Notes under the pieces: model-generated
Databases searched by the model: none
The model's input: only the letters and a program-made list of their open reading frames with translations
Told to the model about the DNA's origin: nothing
Position numbers and translations under genes: made by a program
DNA from: Basidiobolus meristosporus CBS 931.73
Taxonomy: Eukaryota > Basidiobolomycota > Basidiobolomycetes > Basidiobolales > Basidiobolaceae
Assembly (NCBI GenBank): GCA_002104905.1
Contig: MCFE01000127.1
Span: 1 to 64,000, forward strand
Length of the DNA: 64,000 nt
Direction of reading: 5' to 3'
Shown: one piece after another, positions 1 to 9,994 of the stretch
Position numbering within the stretch: position 1 is the first letter of the stretch
How the letters are laid out: every line of letters begins with the position of its first letter

Positions 1-1
1 G

Positions 2-478
2 CACACGCTTCAGAGCAAAACCACCAGAACACACCAAACTGCTCAAAAAGACACAAGTCAACTGGAGCAGGCCAAGTTGCATCAACAAGTGGCATCACAT
101 CAATCTCAGCCAAGGGCCATACCAGTACATCGAGTTGCGTCTGCGCATGCCATAACACCTGATCATCAACAAGTTTATTCTGGTTAACTGGTTGAAGATG
201 ACACACATGAAGTGCTTCCACCACCAGAGCCTTTGGCAAGTAAAAGAACACGTCAGCATGTAGCACTGCAGGCCAGCGCAGTTGCATCATCTGGAGTAAT
301 TCAGCGCAACCAAGCTGCAGCATGGCACTCATCAACTAGGAGGCATAATATTGACTACAAATACACAAGTAGCCAAGAGGATAGTCAACAAGAAAGTAGT
401 TTAGGTGTGCAAAGTGAATCACTACCAAATGCTTCAGTAGTAATTGCTCTGAGAAAAAAGCCTAGGAGAAGATGATGT
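2..478 (+). pseudogene. Remnant of an unidentified mobile-element ORF (C-terminal end)
   Basis: One frame is open from the left window edge to a TGA at 476-478, apart from a TAA at 185-187. The encoded protein is rich in Gln, His, Ser and Thr and ends in a basic tail (KKPRRR). I do not recognise it. It lies in a CpG-poor stretch full of transposon debris, so a decayed mobile-element ORF is the most likely reading. The beginning is outside the window. Confidence 0.35.
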
Positions 479-1188
479 GATTGCATTGAACTGCTTTTAT
501 TTGTAATGATCCAAACAACACATTTTTTTTGCAATCCACATCAAGCCATTGCAAATCACTGATCACTAAATTTTTGATATAAGCAATATCAAGGCTCTCT
601 TACATTTGAGACATGACCCCTATAAATAAAAACCCTGCATATGTATACATTATCTGTGGCACCAGTGCAGCCATTTGATCTGATTGGCACCCATACAATT
701 GCTCCTGTGCTAGCCATGACACCTTGTCTATATCACTAGAATCAGGGATTTACTTGCTTAATGGGCAAAATGGGATATTTGAAGGCAAATCAGGTAGCTT
801 GTGTATTGGTCAAAGAGCCAATTGGGGGCTGAAAGCTCCAGGATACTTTTGACCAATTAACCACTGAGATACCATCCAACTGGAGTGATGGTAACCAAAA
901 TGATAAGTATCAGTGTAATCTATAGTGTGATATGCATTTATTTCCATTTACATTAAAGAAACACATCCAAATACCAGATTTTACCTACCCTATTTGCGGT
1001 ATTCAATTGCGCATGTTGTGGTAGGGTAAACATGCCTCCCACAGACAAGTTTACTCATATAGTCATTATGATATACTAATCCATATTTTATCTCATCAGT
1101 ATTATCCCATTCTTCTTTTGCCTGTATTATCAGTATTATCACCATATGATGTTTACCCTGATTAGTTATTAGCATTAGTTATCCCAGA
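479..1188. other. Gene-free AT-rich stretch, with one possible tRNA-like (SINE-like) segment
   Basis: I see no sustained reading frame here. On the minus strand at about 815-880 there is a segment with a pol III box A-like motif (TATCTCAGTGGTTA) followed about 24 nt later by a box B-like motif (GCTTTCAGCCCC). This is compatible with a tRNA-derived SINE head but does not fold convincingly as a functional tRNA. The rest is featureless. Confidence 0.3.
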
Positions 1189-1702
1189 TGTTATTCAGCT
1201 TTGTGATCAGTAGACGTATCTATATAAGGCAAGTACCCGCATCAGTACCTGTGACACATGACCTAGGTCTGTGTTACCATCCCTACCATTTCAATACCAT
1301 ATATGATATTTCTATGTTGCACAGATTTCAGACTACTGATTTCTGATTGGTTGAAAGTGCTGTGCCTTTTAGAACCTTCCAGGACATTCTTGGCATATTT
1401 GTAGCTCATAGTGATGTCATCAAGAATTCCACAGATGCCTAGAACCTTCTAGAACCTTGTCATTAGTAATCACTTGGCAACCAGGAAAAGTATTTAAGGG
1501 AAAGCAATCCCTCATCAATAAATCATCCCTTCTATCAGTAACACTTCTACCTTATTGATTAGCAGTTGATCACTGCACCTGCCTTCAACAGTACATCTCA
1601 GACCTGCCATCAAGGAGCTTTTCAGGGTAGTGCACAAGACACACAGAGGCCTTTGGAGACACTTGGAGCACCTGGGAAGCTAGAAAAGCAGGAGCTTTTA
1701 CA
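1189..1702 (+). repeat. LTR-like dispersed repeat, copy 1 (solo)
   Basis: This ~510-bp segment matches, in opposite orientation, the segment at about 7620-8112. It starts TGTTATTC and could end CTTTTACA (TG...CA). Internally it has GTATTTAAGGG as a TATA-like promoter and ATCAATAAATCATC as a poly(A)-like signal, an order typical of a long terminal repeat. No matching internal retrotransposon region is attached. No clear target duplication is seen, so the ends are approximate. Confidence 0.5.
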
Positions 1703-2026
1703 ATAATGACATATTGACAAAGACACCAGCAGTTTAGACACAGAGGTTATTGCACCCATCAGAAACCTCACACACCTTGAGTTGTGTAGCTTCTCCCAGG
1801 AGTACCTCTACACTACCACAATGTGATGCAAACATTTCAAGTGGACGCAATCATTTGTGCCAACCTCATTGTGTCATATTGTGCCATAGTGTGCAAGATT
1901 GTCTCACATGGTGCAAAATTTTCCAAGAGCAATCCTGCCTAGAGGTAGCTACAATATTGCACCCAATTATTCTTAAAGACTGCGGATTATGCCACACACC
2001 CTGGCACAGTACAATGGAACAAGTCT
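1703..2026. mobile_element. Truncated member of the AGACTTGTTCC foldback/MITE family (right end only)
   Basis: The right boundary at 2026 (GGAACAAGTCT) equals the right terminus of the foldback elements at 5753-6487 and 17880-18089. Directly after it the Tnp2-like transposase sequence resumes. The body contains the family's scattered GTGCCA/TAGTGTGC words. The left terminus was not found; it may be lost or overwritten by the neighbouring LTR-like repeat. Confidence 0.45.
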
Positions 2027-2030
2027 TATT

Positions 2031-3955
2031 TATTTGATGACAAATATTACAAACAGCTATGAAGCAAGGGCTACTTTGAGGGTTTGTATGACCATGCCTT
2101 TGCTTTAGCACTTAATGGATTTTAATTAAATAAGTACTCTACCAGCAAATTCTGCGGACCACTGATTCTCATCAATCTGAATCTGCTGCCCATCTTACAG
2201 TATCAGAGCAATAATTGGATGGTTGTCTCACTGGTATCTGGGCCTATATCACCGTCCAACCTGGATAGCTACCTGTATCCATTGCTGGATGAATTATGTA
2301 TGCTTTCCAGCAGGATAATGGTAACTGGCCATCATGTAAAAGCACATATTATTATCTGCATTGGAGATACCCCAGCCATCAGCAAGATAGCAGGTTTTCC
2401 CAGGCACAATGGACAGTATTGCTGTTAAATGTGTGAGATTCAGGGGATTTATTCCATAACTTACACACATTATTATTACCCAAACACCAGCACTAAGAAC
2501 ATCCTCTTTCACAGAGAGAACAAACAGAAGCAAGCATACGTTGCCGCAAAGTTGGCAAGCTAAAAGCTATTGGCCAGAATGTGGAATCAATTGGAAACCA
2601 GAGATACTGAAGATAGAGGGTATCTGTTGGAGTAAAAGCTTTTCACTGGGAGCAATGCATTTGCTTTTCAACAATATCCCTATACTGATGACCAAGTTGT
2701 ACATGGGGCATTTCAAGCTAAATGAGCCCTTTGAGATACAGCAGAAATTTAAAGAATTGGCAAGCTATTGCAGAGTATCTGCCATCCAAAGTACTTCTCA
2801 CGGGCGCCAATCAATACTATACACATATGCAACAATACGAATCCAAAGACTGGATGAACTAGATATGTAATTACTCAAGTGGTGTTTTGAAGCCATTCCT
2901 ACCAAGAGAACATTGAAAGCATTGGGAGTCATATGTGGACATTGTAGGAGTATTTATCCAGAAGCAGATCACCAATACTAGCTTGGTGCATCTACAGCTG
3001 TTGCGTGAGGGGTTTGTAATGGGATTTGAGCAGCTATACTACAAATGCAAAGCTGAATGCTACTGTATCCATTCTCTACTCCATCTTGCATGGTGTGTGG
3101 AGAATATCAGGCTGTGCTTCACCTTCTGGGAGTTTCCTATGGAGCAGATGTGTGTGGAGATAGGAAGATGAGACACATTGCAGGTACTACCTTATACCAA
3201 TCTCATCAAGAATATTACCTTCAAGTCCATCATGGATATGATGAGTTGGCACATGGGGGATGGCCAGAAAGAGTTGGGAAATACTGACAACAGTTGTGTA
3301 CAAGAAGACACCTATGCCTATGGTATTAAGAAGCTAAGTAGCCCCAATGAGTGGGTAATCAGTTAAATAATGCAAAATTTGGTTGGGGGCAACAAGCAAT
3401 TAATTTTTATCAGGAAAACTATACCAAAATATGCCGGATTTCTCATGGTCACAAGCCAACTTCTACACCATTCAATATGGAACTCACATAAACAAAAGCC
3501 AGAGTGCACCTACAAGGGGAACTAGAATCCAGCAGGGAGAAGAAATATATTGGTTCAATACCAAGAAGTTCTTTGGGCATATTCAGGAGGTATTCATGGC
3601 AGAAGTGGCAACAACAAAGCATATGTTTGCAATATGTATATGTTACCAGCAGTACAAGGTATATGGCAACTTTGCAAGTATCACACTAAAAAGCTGAATA
3701 GTTGAGGTGATAGAAGTATGTCAATTGTGGCAGGTGTACACATTTGTAGAGGTTAGAAGCAAGAGGCCATAGTTTTTTTGATTCAAACAATATGTGGAAT
3801 ACCCAAGGTAGTAGTGGGTAAACAAATAAAGAGGGGTGATTCTACAGTGGACTATATGAATTGCACAAGGGGAGGTAGAAAAAGGAGATACCATATGGTA
3901 AGTTGGCATGGTAGCACTATACAGAACCAGCAGTAGGCTATCATATTGCTAATAT
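2031..3955 (+). pseudogene. Tnp2-like (CACTA/En-Spm) transposase remnant, copy I
   Basis: Translated pieces in several frames reconstruct the middle and C-terminal part of a Tnp2-family transposase. They include the block DKYYKQL, the core LILINLNL plus QYQSNNWMV, GPISPSNLDSYLYPLLDEL, and CIGDTPA with a following Cys motif near 2350-2430. The same order occurs in the better-preserved minus-strand copy at 15875-16516. The frame is broken by many stops and shifts, and the N-terminus is replaced by the foldback-element end at 2026. A C-terminal block (around 3720-3930, IPKVVVGKP-like) is shared with the copy at 13640-14280. Family membership is from motif recognition, not a database search. Confidence 0.65.
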
Positions 3956-3959
3956 ATTG

Positions 3960-4305
3960 CCATCAGAGTCCTGCTGTGAGGCCATCAAAATACCATCAAG
4001 TTTCTTGCCATATGAGGCAATTGGATGTCATGGCTAACTGTATCCACTTAAAATAGTTACAGAGTGCTAAAAGACCGCAATAACACCATGCAAACATTGT
4101 CACAGCACCAATGAGATATTGTCAAGTTTTATCTCTTTATTTGGTTGTAAATGTAGCAAAGCACTGTCACAACCATGTCATAAGATTGCTTGGAGGGTCA
4201 CTAATTCCAAGCTGCTGCTATTACAACTGTCTCCAAGTGAGATCTTAATGGCTGATCCGGATTGAATCCACTTGTGGGACCAAATTATTTTTCATTGGGG
4301 CTTAT
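3960..4305 (+). repeat. Terminal/subterminal repeat of the Tnp2/ORF1 family
   Basis: This segment is repeated in inverted orientation at about 6925-7200, and again next to transposase sequence at 13420-13640 and in part at 21595-21660. Shared words include TTAAGTGGATCC, AATAAAG, CTTGGAATCA and GGTCCCACAGGTGGATCC (or complements). It follows the transposase 3' end in copies I and III, so it is probably the 3' end of the element on the transposase side. Exact element termini could not be fixed. Confidence 0.45.
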
Positions 4306-4309
4306 ATTT

Positions 4310-6575
4310 GCCACAAAAAAATACAACAAAGTTGCCTGGCTCCCAAGCAAACCTCACCATTGATAGCAGCGGAAGAATAGATGAATAACAGCTTACTTTG
4401 ACTTTTGGTGCAACAAGCTGGGCTACATCTAAAAAAAGCCATGTTGACAGAGTGCCCAATGAAGTTAATACTGCAGACCACTCAGGCTTGCAGTCATGTA
4501 GCCATTTGAGAACCCTGCAGAGCAGCTAGCTGACTGTTATGCTCAGGCAGATGAGAATGCACCAAATGCAGTACCCTCAGTTGAAGACCAGCAAGTGGCC
4601 ATTTTAGCATTGTCACCACCCATATTAAGAAGTATTGAGTCAGCTCATACCAAAGCATTAATGAAGCAGTCAGGTGTGGTGGCTGATAGGATAGATGCAA
4701 TGGCCCAAAGAAATCTGTAGATAGTCTAGAAACAGGATGAGTGGATAGTATGTGTAGAGCAATTAATATCCCAGGCAGAGAAAGTAGTATCTCTGCTGCA
4801 AAGAAGGAACTCAAGTAGCTCAAAGTCACAGCTAAGAACTGAGACATTTCCCAATGTAACAGCAGAGGAACACCATATAGTCTATGAAGCACAACAATAG
4901 TGCCTAAAGATAAAGCCCACAGAAAAACCCATCCCAGCATGAGAGGGAGACAATGTGGTGATTATACCAAAGCCTCAGATTCAAAAGACATTGAAGATCT
5001 GTGAAGCTGTTGAGCATAATGATGAAGATTGGGTTAATACTTACAAGGCTGTCAGAAGTCTAGCATGCCATCATCTTAAGGCCAGTATACCATGGGACCA
5101 TCAGGACCTCAAGGCTAAGCCAAATGTGCTTTACTTGTTCCATGAGCATACCCTGTATTCAAACAGGCAAATGGACTTTAAGCCAGCATTGGTACGCTGA
5201 AAGAGTATCTTAAGCATAGTAGAAACTGATGCATCAGAGCAGAATTTGTAAAGGAGAAAACATAGCTCATTATAAGACGCACTCAGACAAAGTAGCTGTG
5301 AAAGACCAGGCAGTGATAAAGACACAGGCAAAGGGGAAAATGTCTACCCAAGCCTGAGACAGGGAAGCATACTAGAGAAACTGCAGCTCTTGCCAATTAA
5401 TGCTGCAAGCCAAGAAACACTAAGTCCCATCATAGCCCAGAAGAATTATCAACAAGAAAACAGCTGTTTTCAAAAGAGTTGGAAGCACAGGCAGCTGAGC
5501 TACACTCCAGCAGGGTAGATGAGTTTGCAGAGAAATACAATTTGTCTACAACAGCTTCCACATCCTGCAGATGAGGTGCCAGACCTTGCAGTGGTAGCTG
5601 ATGATCAGAATGTGTGGGAACCAGTGAATAAGCAGTGGCATAAAGCCATTGGGTTCCTGCCAGAGTCATGGAAACAGAACATCACAGCACAAATACTTAC
5701 TGAGTGGTGGAATTTAATGGAGTTACTTGTTGAATGTGGTGTTGTGCTTATTAGACTTGTTCCATTGGATAGTGCCACATTGAGCCATGAGTGCCAAATG
5801 ATGCCATAGTGTGCCAGATAGGCCAAGTGAGCCTAAATTTGGCCACAGAGTGTGAAACATGGATCTGCATCTTAATGCAAAGCAGCCCCTTTGTTTCATA
5901 TATGATGCAGGAGAATATCCATTTTTTGACATTTTTTTTTGTGGATCAATGTTATGCAGGATGTGTAAGAGCACAGAAGAACTGAAGACATGCATCAGGT
6001 ACTCTATACCCATGGCACTCTGAATCTAGCTCCTGTGGCTTGTAACATGTCACAACAATGCATGGCACTATCTTGGTCCACTGGTAATATCTGGCACTAC
6101 ATTTAATTATCAGCCCTAAAGTAAGATCTATATAAAGCACTTATAGTGCCAGATTTTACCAGTGGACCAAGATAGTGCCATGCATTGTTGTGACATGTTA
6201 CAAGCCACAGGAGCTAGATTCAGAGTGCCATGGGTATTGAGTACCAAATGCATATTTTCAATCCTTTTGTGCTCTTACACATCCTGCACAACATTGACCT
6301 AAAAAAAAGGTCAAAAAATGGATTTTCTCCAGCACAATTGGTGAAACACAGGGGCTGCTTTGCATGAAGAAGCAGATCTATGTATCACACTCTGTGGCCA
6401 AGTATAGGCTCACTTAGCCTCCCTGGCACACTATGGCATCATTTGGCACTCATGGCTCAATATGGCACCATCCAACGGAACAAGTCTATTGTTAATGTGC
6501 ACTATAGAGACTTATATAGGTCAATAATATTGGCAATTGAAATTGCAATAGAAGAAGTCTATATTATCTACTCAA
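4310..6575 (+). pseudogene. ORF1 of the Tnp2-linked element, copy I (broken, interrupted by a foldback element)
   Basis: The reading matches the other three copies of ORF1 block by block: an N-terminal Ser/Thr-rich part, a segment around QVEKAVSLL, a central conserved block (PWDHQELKAK, DLFHEHYPGF), a low-complexity Lys/Gln-rich part, and a C-terminal block (EQWHEAIGFLPE, EWWNLMELLVECG). The last block is cut at 5752 by the 735-bp palindrome and resumes at 6488. There are many stops and frameshifts. I do not recognise the protein family. Its constant pairing with the transposase suggests an accessory protein of the same transposon. Confidence 0.55.
5753..6487. mobile_element. 735-bp palindromic foldback element (MITE-like), copy A
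   Basis: The two halves are inverted copies of each other (about 345 bp per arm) around a central loop of about 45 bp. The ends are AGACTTGTTCC and its complement. The element is flanked by ATT on both sides (5750-5752 and 6488-6490), and removing it restores the ORF1 sequence seen in the other copies, so the 3-bp target duplication is well supported. There is no coding capacity. The repeated word AGTGCCA fills the arms. Confidence 0.85.
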
Positions 6576-6930
6576 CCTGTGTCTGGACACCTTCCTGATT
6601 TGTCTGGGTCATTGCATTTATCCTATCAGCCACTGCACAAAATTGCCTCATTGATGCTTTGGTAAGAGCTGACAACATACCTGCTAACACTGATAATGGT
6701 GATACTATAAGAGTCATTTGCTGGACTTTGACTGGATTTACTGTACTTGTTTCATTTGTATCTGCCTTAGTAATAAGTCTCACTTGCCTACTTGGCCAAG
6801 AGCCTGAGAAGTTTGCATTATTACCTTCAGTGAGCACACCATCAACACAGCCTTTTTTGGAAGTAGCCCAACTTGTAGCACTGAGTGTCAGGGCAAGCTG
6901 TTGTACTGCTATTTTTCAGCCATTCCCTAT
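6570..6930 (-). pseudogene. ORF1 N-terminal fragment in inverted orientation
   Basis: On the minus strand this reads the ORF1 N-terminus (EGNNANFSGSWPSRQ, then MLSALTKASMRQF and ADRINAM), with an internal deletion relative to the copy at 25043. It is joined tail-to-tail to the C-terminus of ORF1 copy I. The upstream sequence on its own strand is the shared terminal repeat at 6925-7200. This is a rearranged scrap, not a gene. Confidence 0.55.
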
Positions 6931-7310
6931 GAAAAACAATTTGGTCCCACAGGTGGATCCAATCCAGATCAGCCATCATGATCCTGTTTAGAGACTGTCA
7001 TAATAACAGCAGCTTGGAATCAATGACCCTCCTGACAATCTTATGACAAGATCATGACAGTATTTTGATAATTTTGCAACCAAATAAAGGGATAAAACTT
7101 GACAATATTTCATTGGTGCTGTGACAATATTTGCATATAATTGCTGCGGTCTTTCAGCGCTCTATAACTATTTTAAGTGGATCCAGTTGGCCAGGACATC
7201 TAATTGCATTACATGGCAAGAAGCTTGGTGTGATGGTGTATAAGTCCAAGGGCGAGATACATCCAACACTTCTCAAGTGTTTAGTGTGTGTTTACTGGGT
7301 GCAATAACAT
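6925..7310 (-). repeat. Inverted copy of the Tnp2/ORF1-family terminal repeat, ending at a CACTTGAGAAGTG motif
   Basis: The segment 6925-7200 is the inverted copy of 3960-4305. At 7230-7310 a further short repeat (complement: TTATTGCACCCAGTAAACAC followed by a CACTTGAGAAGTG palindrome) is shared with 24649-24720, and in a shorter form with 1745-1790. It marks junctions between unlike sequences, so it could be an element end. I could not assign it to a specific family. Confidence 0.4.
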
Positions 7311-7619
7311 CTGGCAAAAGCTTGTTAGGAATACTTGTGTTCTGTCTCTAATCTAATGTGACAGGGAATAAAGCCACATGCTTGTCAAGGGAAAACTATT
7401 GAGCTACAATCCCCAACTTAGTTGGCAACTTAACAAAAGTATGTGCTGGGCTCAGCATCCATGGAGATGATGATGTACTAAAGCTTCCAAAGTCAAAACA
7501 ACTGTAATCTCCACCAGCAGGCACTTGATAAGAATGCAGCTGTGGTCAATAGTTACAAAGACAGAAAAGTAACTTTACCTGTACAAAAACAAACTTGGGG
7601 AATAATCTCATATAATAAA
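7311..7619. other. Gene-free stretch with a possible tRNA-like (SINE-like) segment
   Basis: No sustained reading frame. On the minus strand about 7419-7345 reads GGGGATTGTAGCTCAATAGT (box A-like), followed about 20 nt later by GGCTTTATTCCC (box B-like). The resemblance to a tRNA 5' half plus box B is suggestive of a tRNA-derived SINE, but there is no complete cloverleaf. Confidence 0.3.
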
Positions 7620-8112
7620 AGATACCTACTCTGAGTATTCCTCACAAGTTGTGCCTCCAAGGTGAGTTAGCTGTCAGCATGGTTTCCTGGGAGTGTCCAG
7701 TGGTCTTGGGCTGGAAGTTCAGGTAGCAGCAGGTAGCAGTGATCACACTAATCAACCAGTTGGTATACTGATAAAAGGGTTGATGATTTATTGTTGAGGG
7801 ATTGTCTCCCTTATATACTTTTCTTACAGGCTAGGTGACTACTAATCATGGTGTTCCAGAAGATTCCAGATACCAACAGATATCTTAATGACATTGGAAT
7901 GACCTAAGAATGTTCTAAGTTGGTGCCAGAAGGTTCTAAGAGGCACAACACATCAAAGCAAGTGGGAATTGGTACTCTGAAACCTGTGTAACATAGGGAT
8001 ACCATATATGTGATGGAAATGGTAGGGATGGTTACATGGGTTGTTCATGAGTCACAGGTACTGGTGCATATACTTGCCTAATATAGAAGCACTTACAGTC
8101 AGTAATCTTACA
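7620..8112 (-). repeat. LTR-like dispersed repeat, copy 2 (inverted)
   Basis: This is the opposite-orientation relative of 1189-1702, with the same order of TATA-like box, AATAAATCATC signal and TAGAACCTTC/GGAA words read on the minus strand. No internal retrotransposon region was found. The ends are approximate. Confidence 0.5.
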
Positions 8113-8174
8113 CTTATATACATACAGGCCAAAGCCAAAAAGCTTGAGGAGAGCCCCTCAAAAGAGGGGAATAG
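8113..8174 (+). pseudogene. 3' end of a Ty3/gypsy-like pol with polypurine tract
   Basis: Just before the LTR the frame reads KAKKLEESPSKEGNSV. A basic tail running into a purine tract (AAAAGAGGGGAATAG) and then straight into the LTR is typical of the C-terminal end of fungal gypsy polyproteins. Only this short end remains. Confidence 0.45.
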
Positions 8175-8700
8175 TGTCATGATCACATGACATCCCTGGT
8201 CTCCAATTATCTAGCCAAATCAAGTCAGTGAAGAAATCCCAGTTCCATCTAGAAAGTTTTACTGCATTCTAGCCACTTCTTGAAAGCTCCAAGTCAGTGT
8301 TACACAATGGAACATTCTATGGAAGCTTCCCACTAGAGCTTATGTAGTCCCATGCCATATGTGGTAGCTACATGTCACATGACCTAGTCACATGATCAGC
8401 TGACCCCTGATGTATCTCCATGTGATATTCCAGTCTGTTCTTTAGTATATTCTATCTTGGCACACTACTGTGCCTCACCCCAGAACCCCATCAGTATTAG
8501 CCAATATCTCTTGCAATCCATATTGGCAAAAAGTATATATAGTCCTATCCCCCCTTATGTATTTCTCAGTCTGATAAACACAGGTCTTGAATAATTAGCC
8601 TTGCCTTTGAAACCCACCTTGCCTTGTTGATCCACACTTAAGTCCTTTCCTGGTCCTGCCTTGCCAAGCCCTACTTCCTGCCTTGTGTCTATTCATAACA
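8175..8700 (+). repeat. Ty3/gypsy-type LTR (3' LTR or remnant), 526 bp
   Basis: It starts TGTCATGATCAC directly after a polypurine tract and ends TTCATAACA, so it has canonical TG...CA termini. A TATATATAG box is at about 8534. It is inserted in the minus-strand transposase copy II, whose sequence continues immediately at 8701. The 5' LTR and most of the internal region are missing. Confidence 0.7.
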
Positions 8701-9770
8701 ATTTAGGCCCAGATACCAGTGAGATAACCATCCTATTATTACTCTGATACTGTAAGGTAGGCGGCAGATTCAGATTGATGAGAATCAGTGGCCAGCAGGA
8801 TTTGCTGGTAGAGTACTTGTTTAATGAGAATCTATCAAGAGCTAAAGCAAAGGCATGGTCATACAAACCTTCATAGTAGCCCTTGCTTCTTAGCTGTTTG
8901 TAATGTTTGTCATCAAATATATTGGATATTTTTGCACTTGATAGGTACTGGGTGCGGTACTTTATAGCTTTGCAATATTTGTTGGACAACATCAGCTTCT
9001 TCAGTGGGGGTATGACAGGAATATTGCCGGAGTTTGAACAATGCTATCCCTCAATGGTGGTGGATTCCTGACAATTTGGACATGTTGCAATGGTAGCATT
9101 ATTGGATGTGAATGCCATGCAACTGTTACCACCTGCTGGAATCAAGACCATCTCTGGATTATATGTTGACAGCTGCATGATGATTGTCCACTGGTACCAT
9201 GTATATGGTAAGTTGCATCCTGGTATCATTTTGGCAAGATGTAGTAATAAATCCTCAAAGCCCCCATTACTGATATTAGTGGAATGCACCACTTCTCTAG
9301 CCACAACATTACATCATTCACTTGGATCCATAGAGTATCCTTGGCATTTGCTTCAACAGGTGTTGTCTCATTGAATATAGGGATTTGACCATGCTCATGC
9401 ATGGTACTGTTGTTAGAGGAGATAGTCTCAAAATCCAGCAGTGAACCTTCTATGTCAGAGCTATGACTCTGCATGCCATATTCAGAAGGCTGAGGTGAGC
9501 CTAAAGGCATCCCAAACTCACCTGACTCAGTTTGCGCAAGGAGACAAAGATGGCTAGGTACCAATATAGAAGTAAAACTGGCCAGCAAGATAAAGTTGGT
9601 ACAGTAGTGACCAATGAATGGTCAATTATAACTTGGGTGGCAAAACACTGGCTGTGATCCTTGTAATACTTCCTATGCTGTCTGCATGCTTCATGACTGA
9701 GAGGCTTGCTACAATAACAATATGGTCTTTTTCTCTTCTCTTACAGTGTTGAGTCAAAGTAGTCTTGTCT
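8701..9770 (-). pseudogene. Tnp2-like transposase remnant, copy II (N-terminal half)
   Basis: The minus strand carries, in several frames, the N-terminal Cys/His motif (CYCSKPLSHEACRQHRKYY, near 9690-9750), an acidic Ser-rich linker, the MWLEKWCI-like block, and the core DRFSLNKYSTSKSCWPLIL with NLPPTLQYQSNNRM. It breaks off after the GPK motif at 8701 where the gypsy LTR is inserted. ORF1 copy II starts 225 bp away on the other strand. Stops and shifts are numerous. Confidence 0.65.
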
Positions 9771-9994
9771 ATGGGGCTAATAGTTTGACCTTCAACAATG
9801 TAACGCTATTATATCACTTTTTGGCCAATACTCATGTGAACTTAAGACAGTCTTGTATTTGAGACATTGCACCCACAGGAATGTAAGAATCTATGATGAC
9901 CTGCCATAGTAAGCATTATAAATAAATCTGTGGCACCACATACACATGTATATGTAACACTATTTCCCCTTTGGTTTGACTCACTTCCATATAT

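Noticed and set aside
815..880. A functional tRNA gene
   Set aside because: Acceptor and anticodon stems cannot be formed; only promoter-box-like motifs are present.
5753..6487. Hairpin as an assembly artefact (inverted chimeric read)
   Set aside because: A second independent copy with the same arms, and flanking target duplications, show it is a real mobile element.
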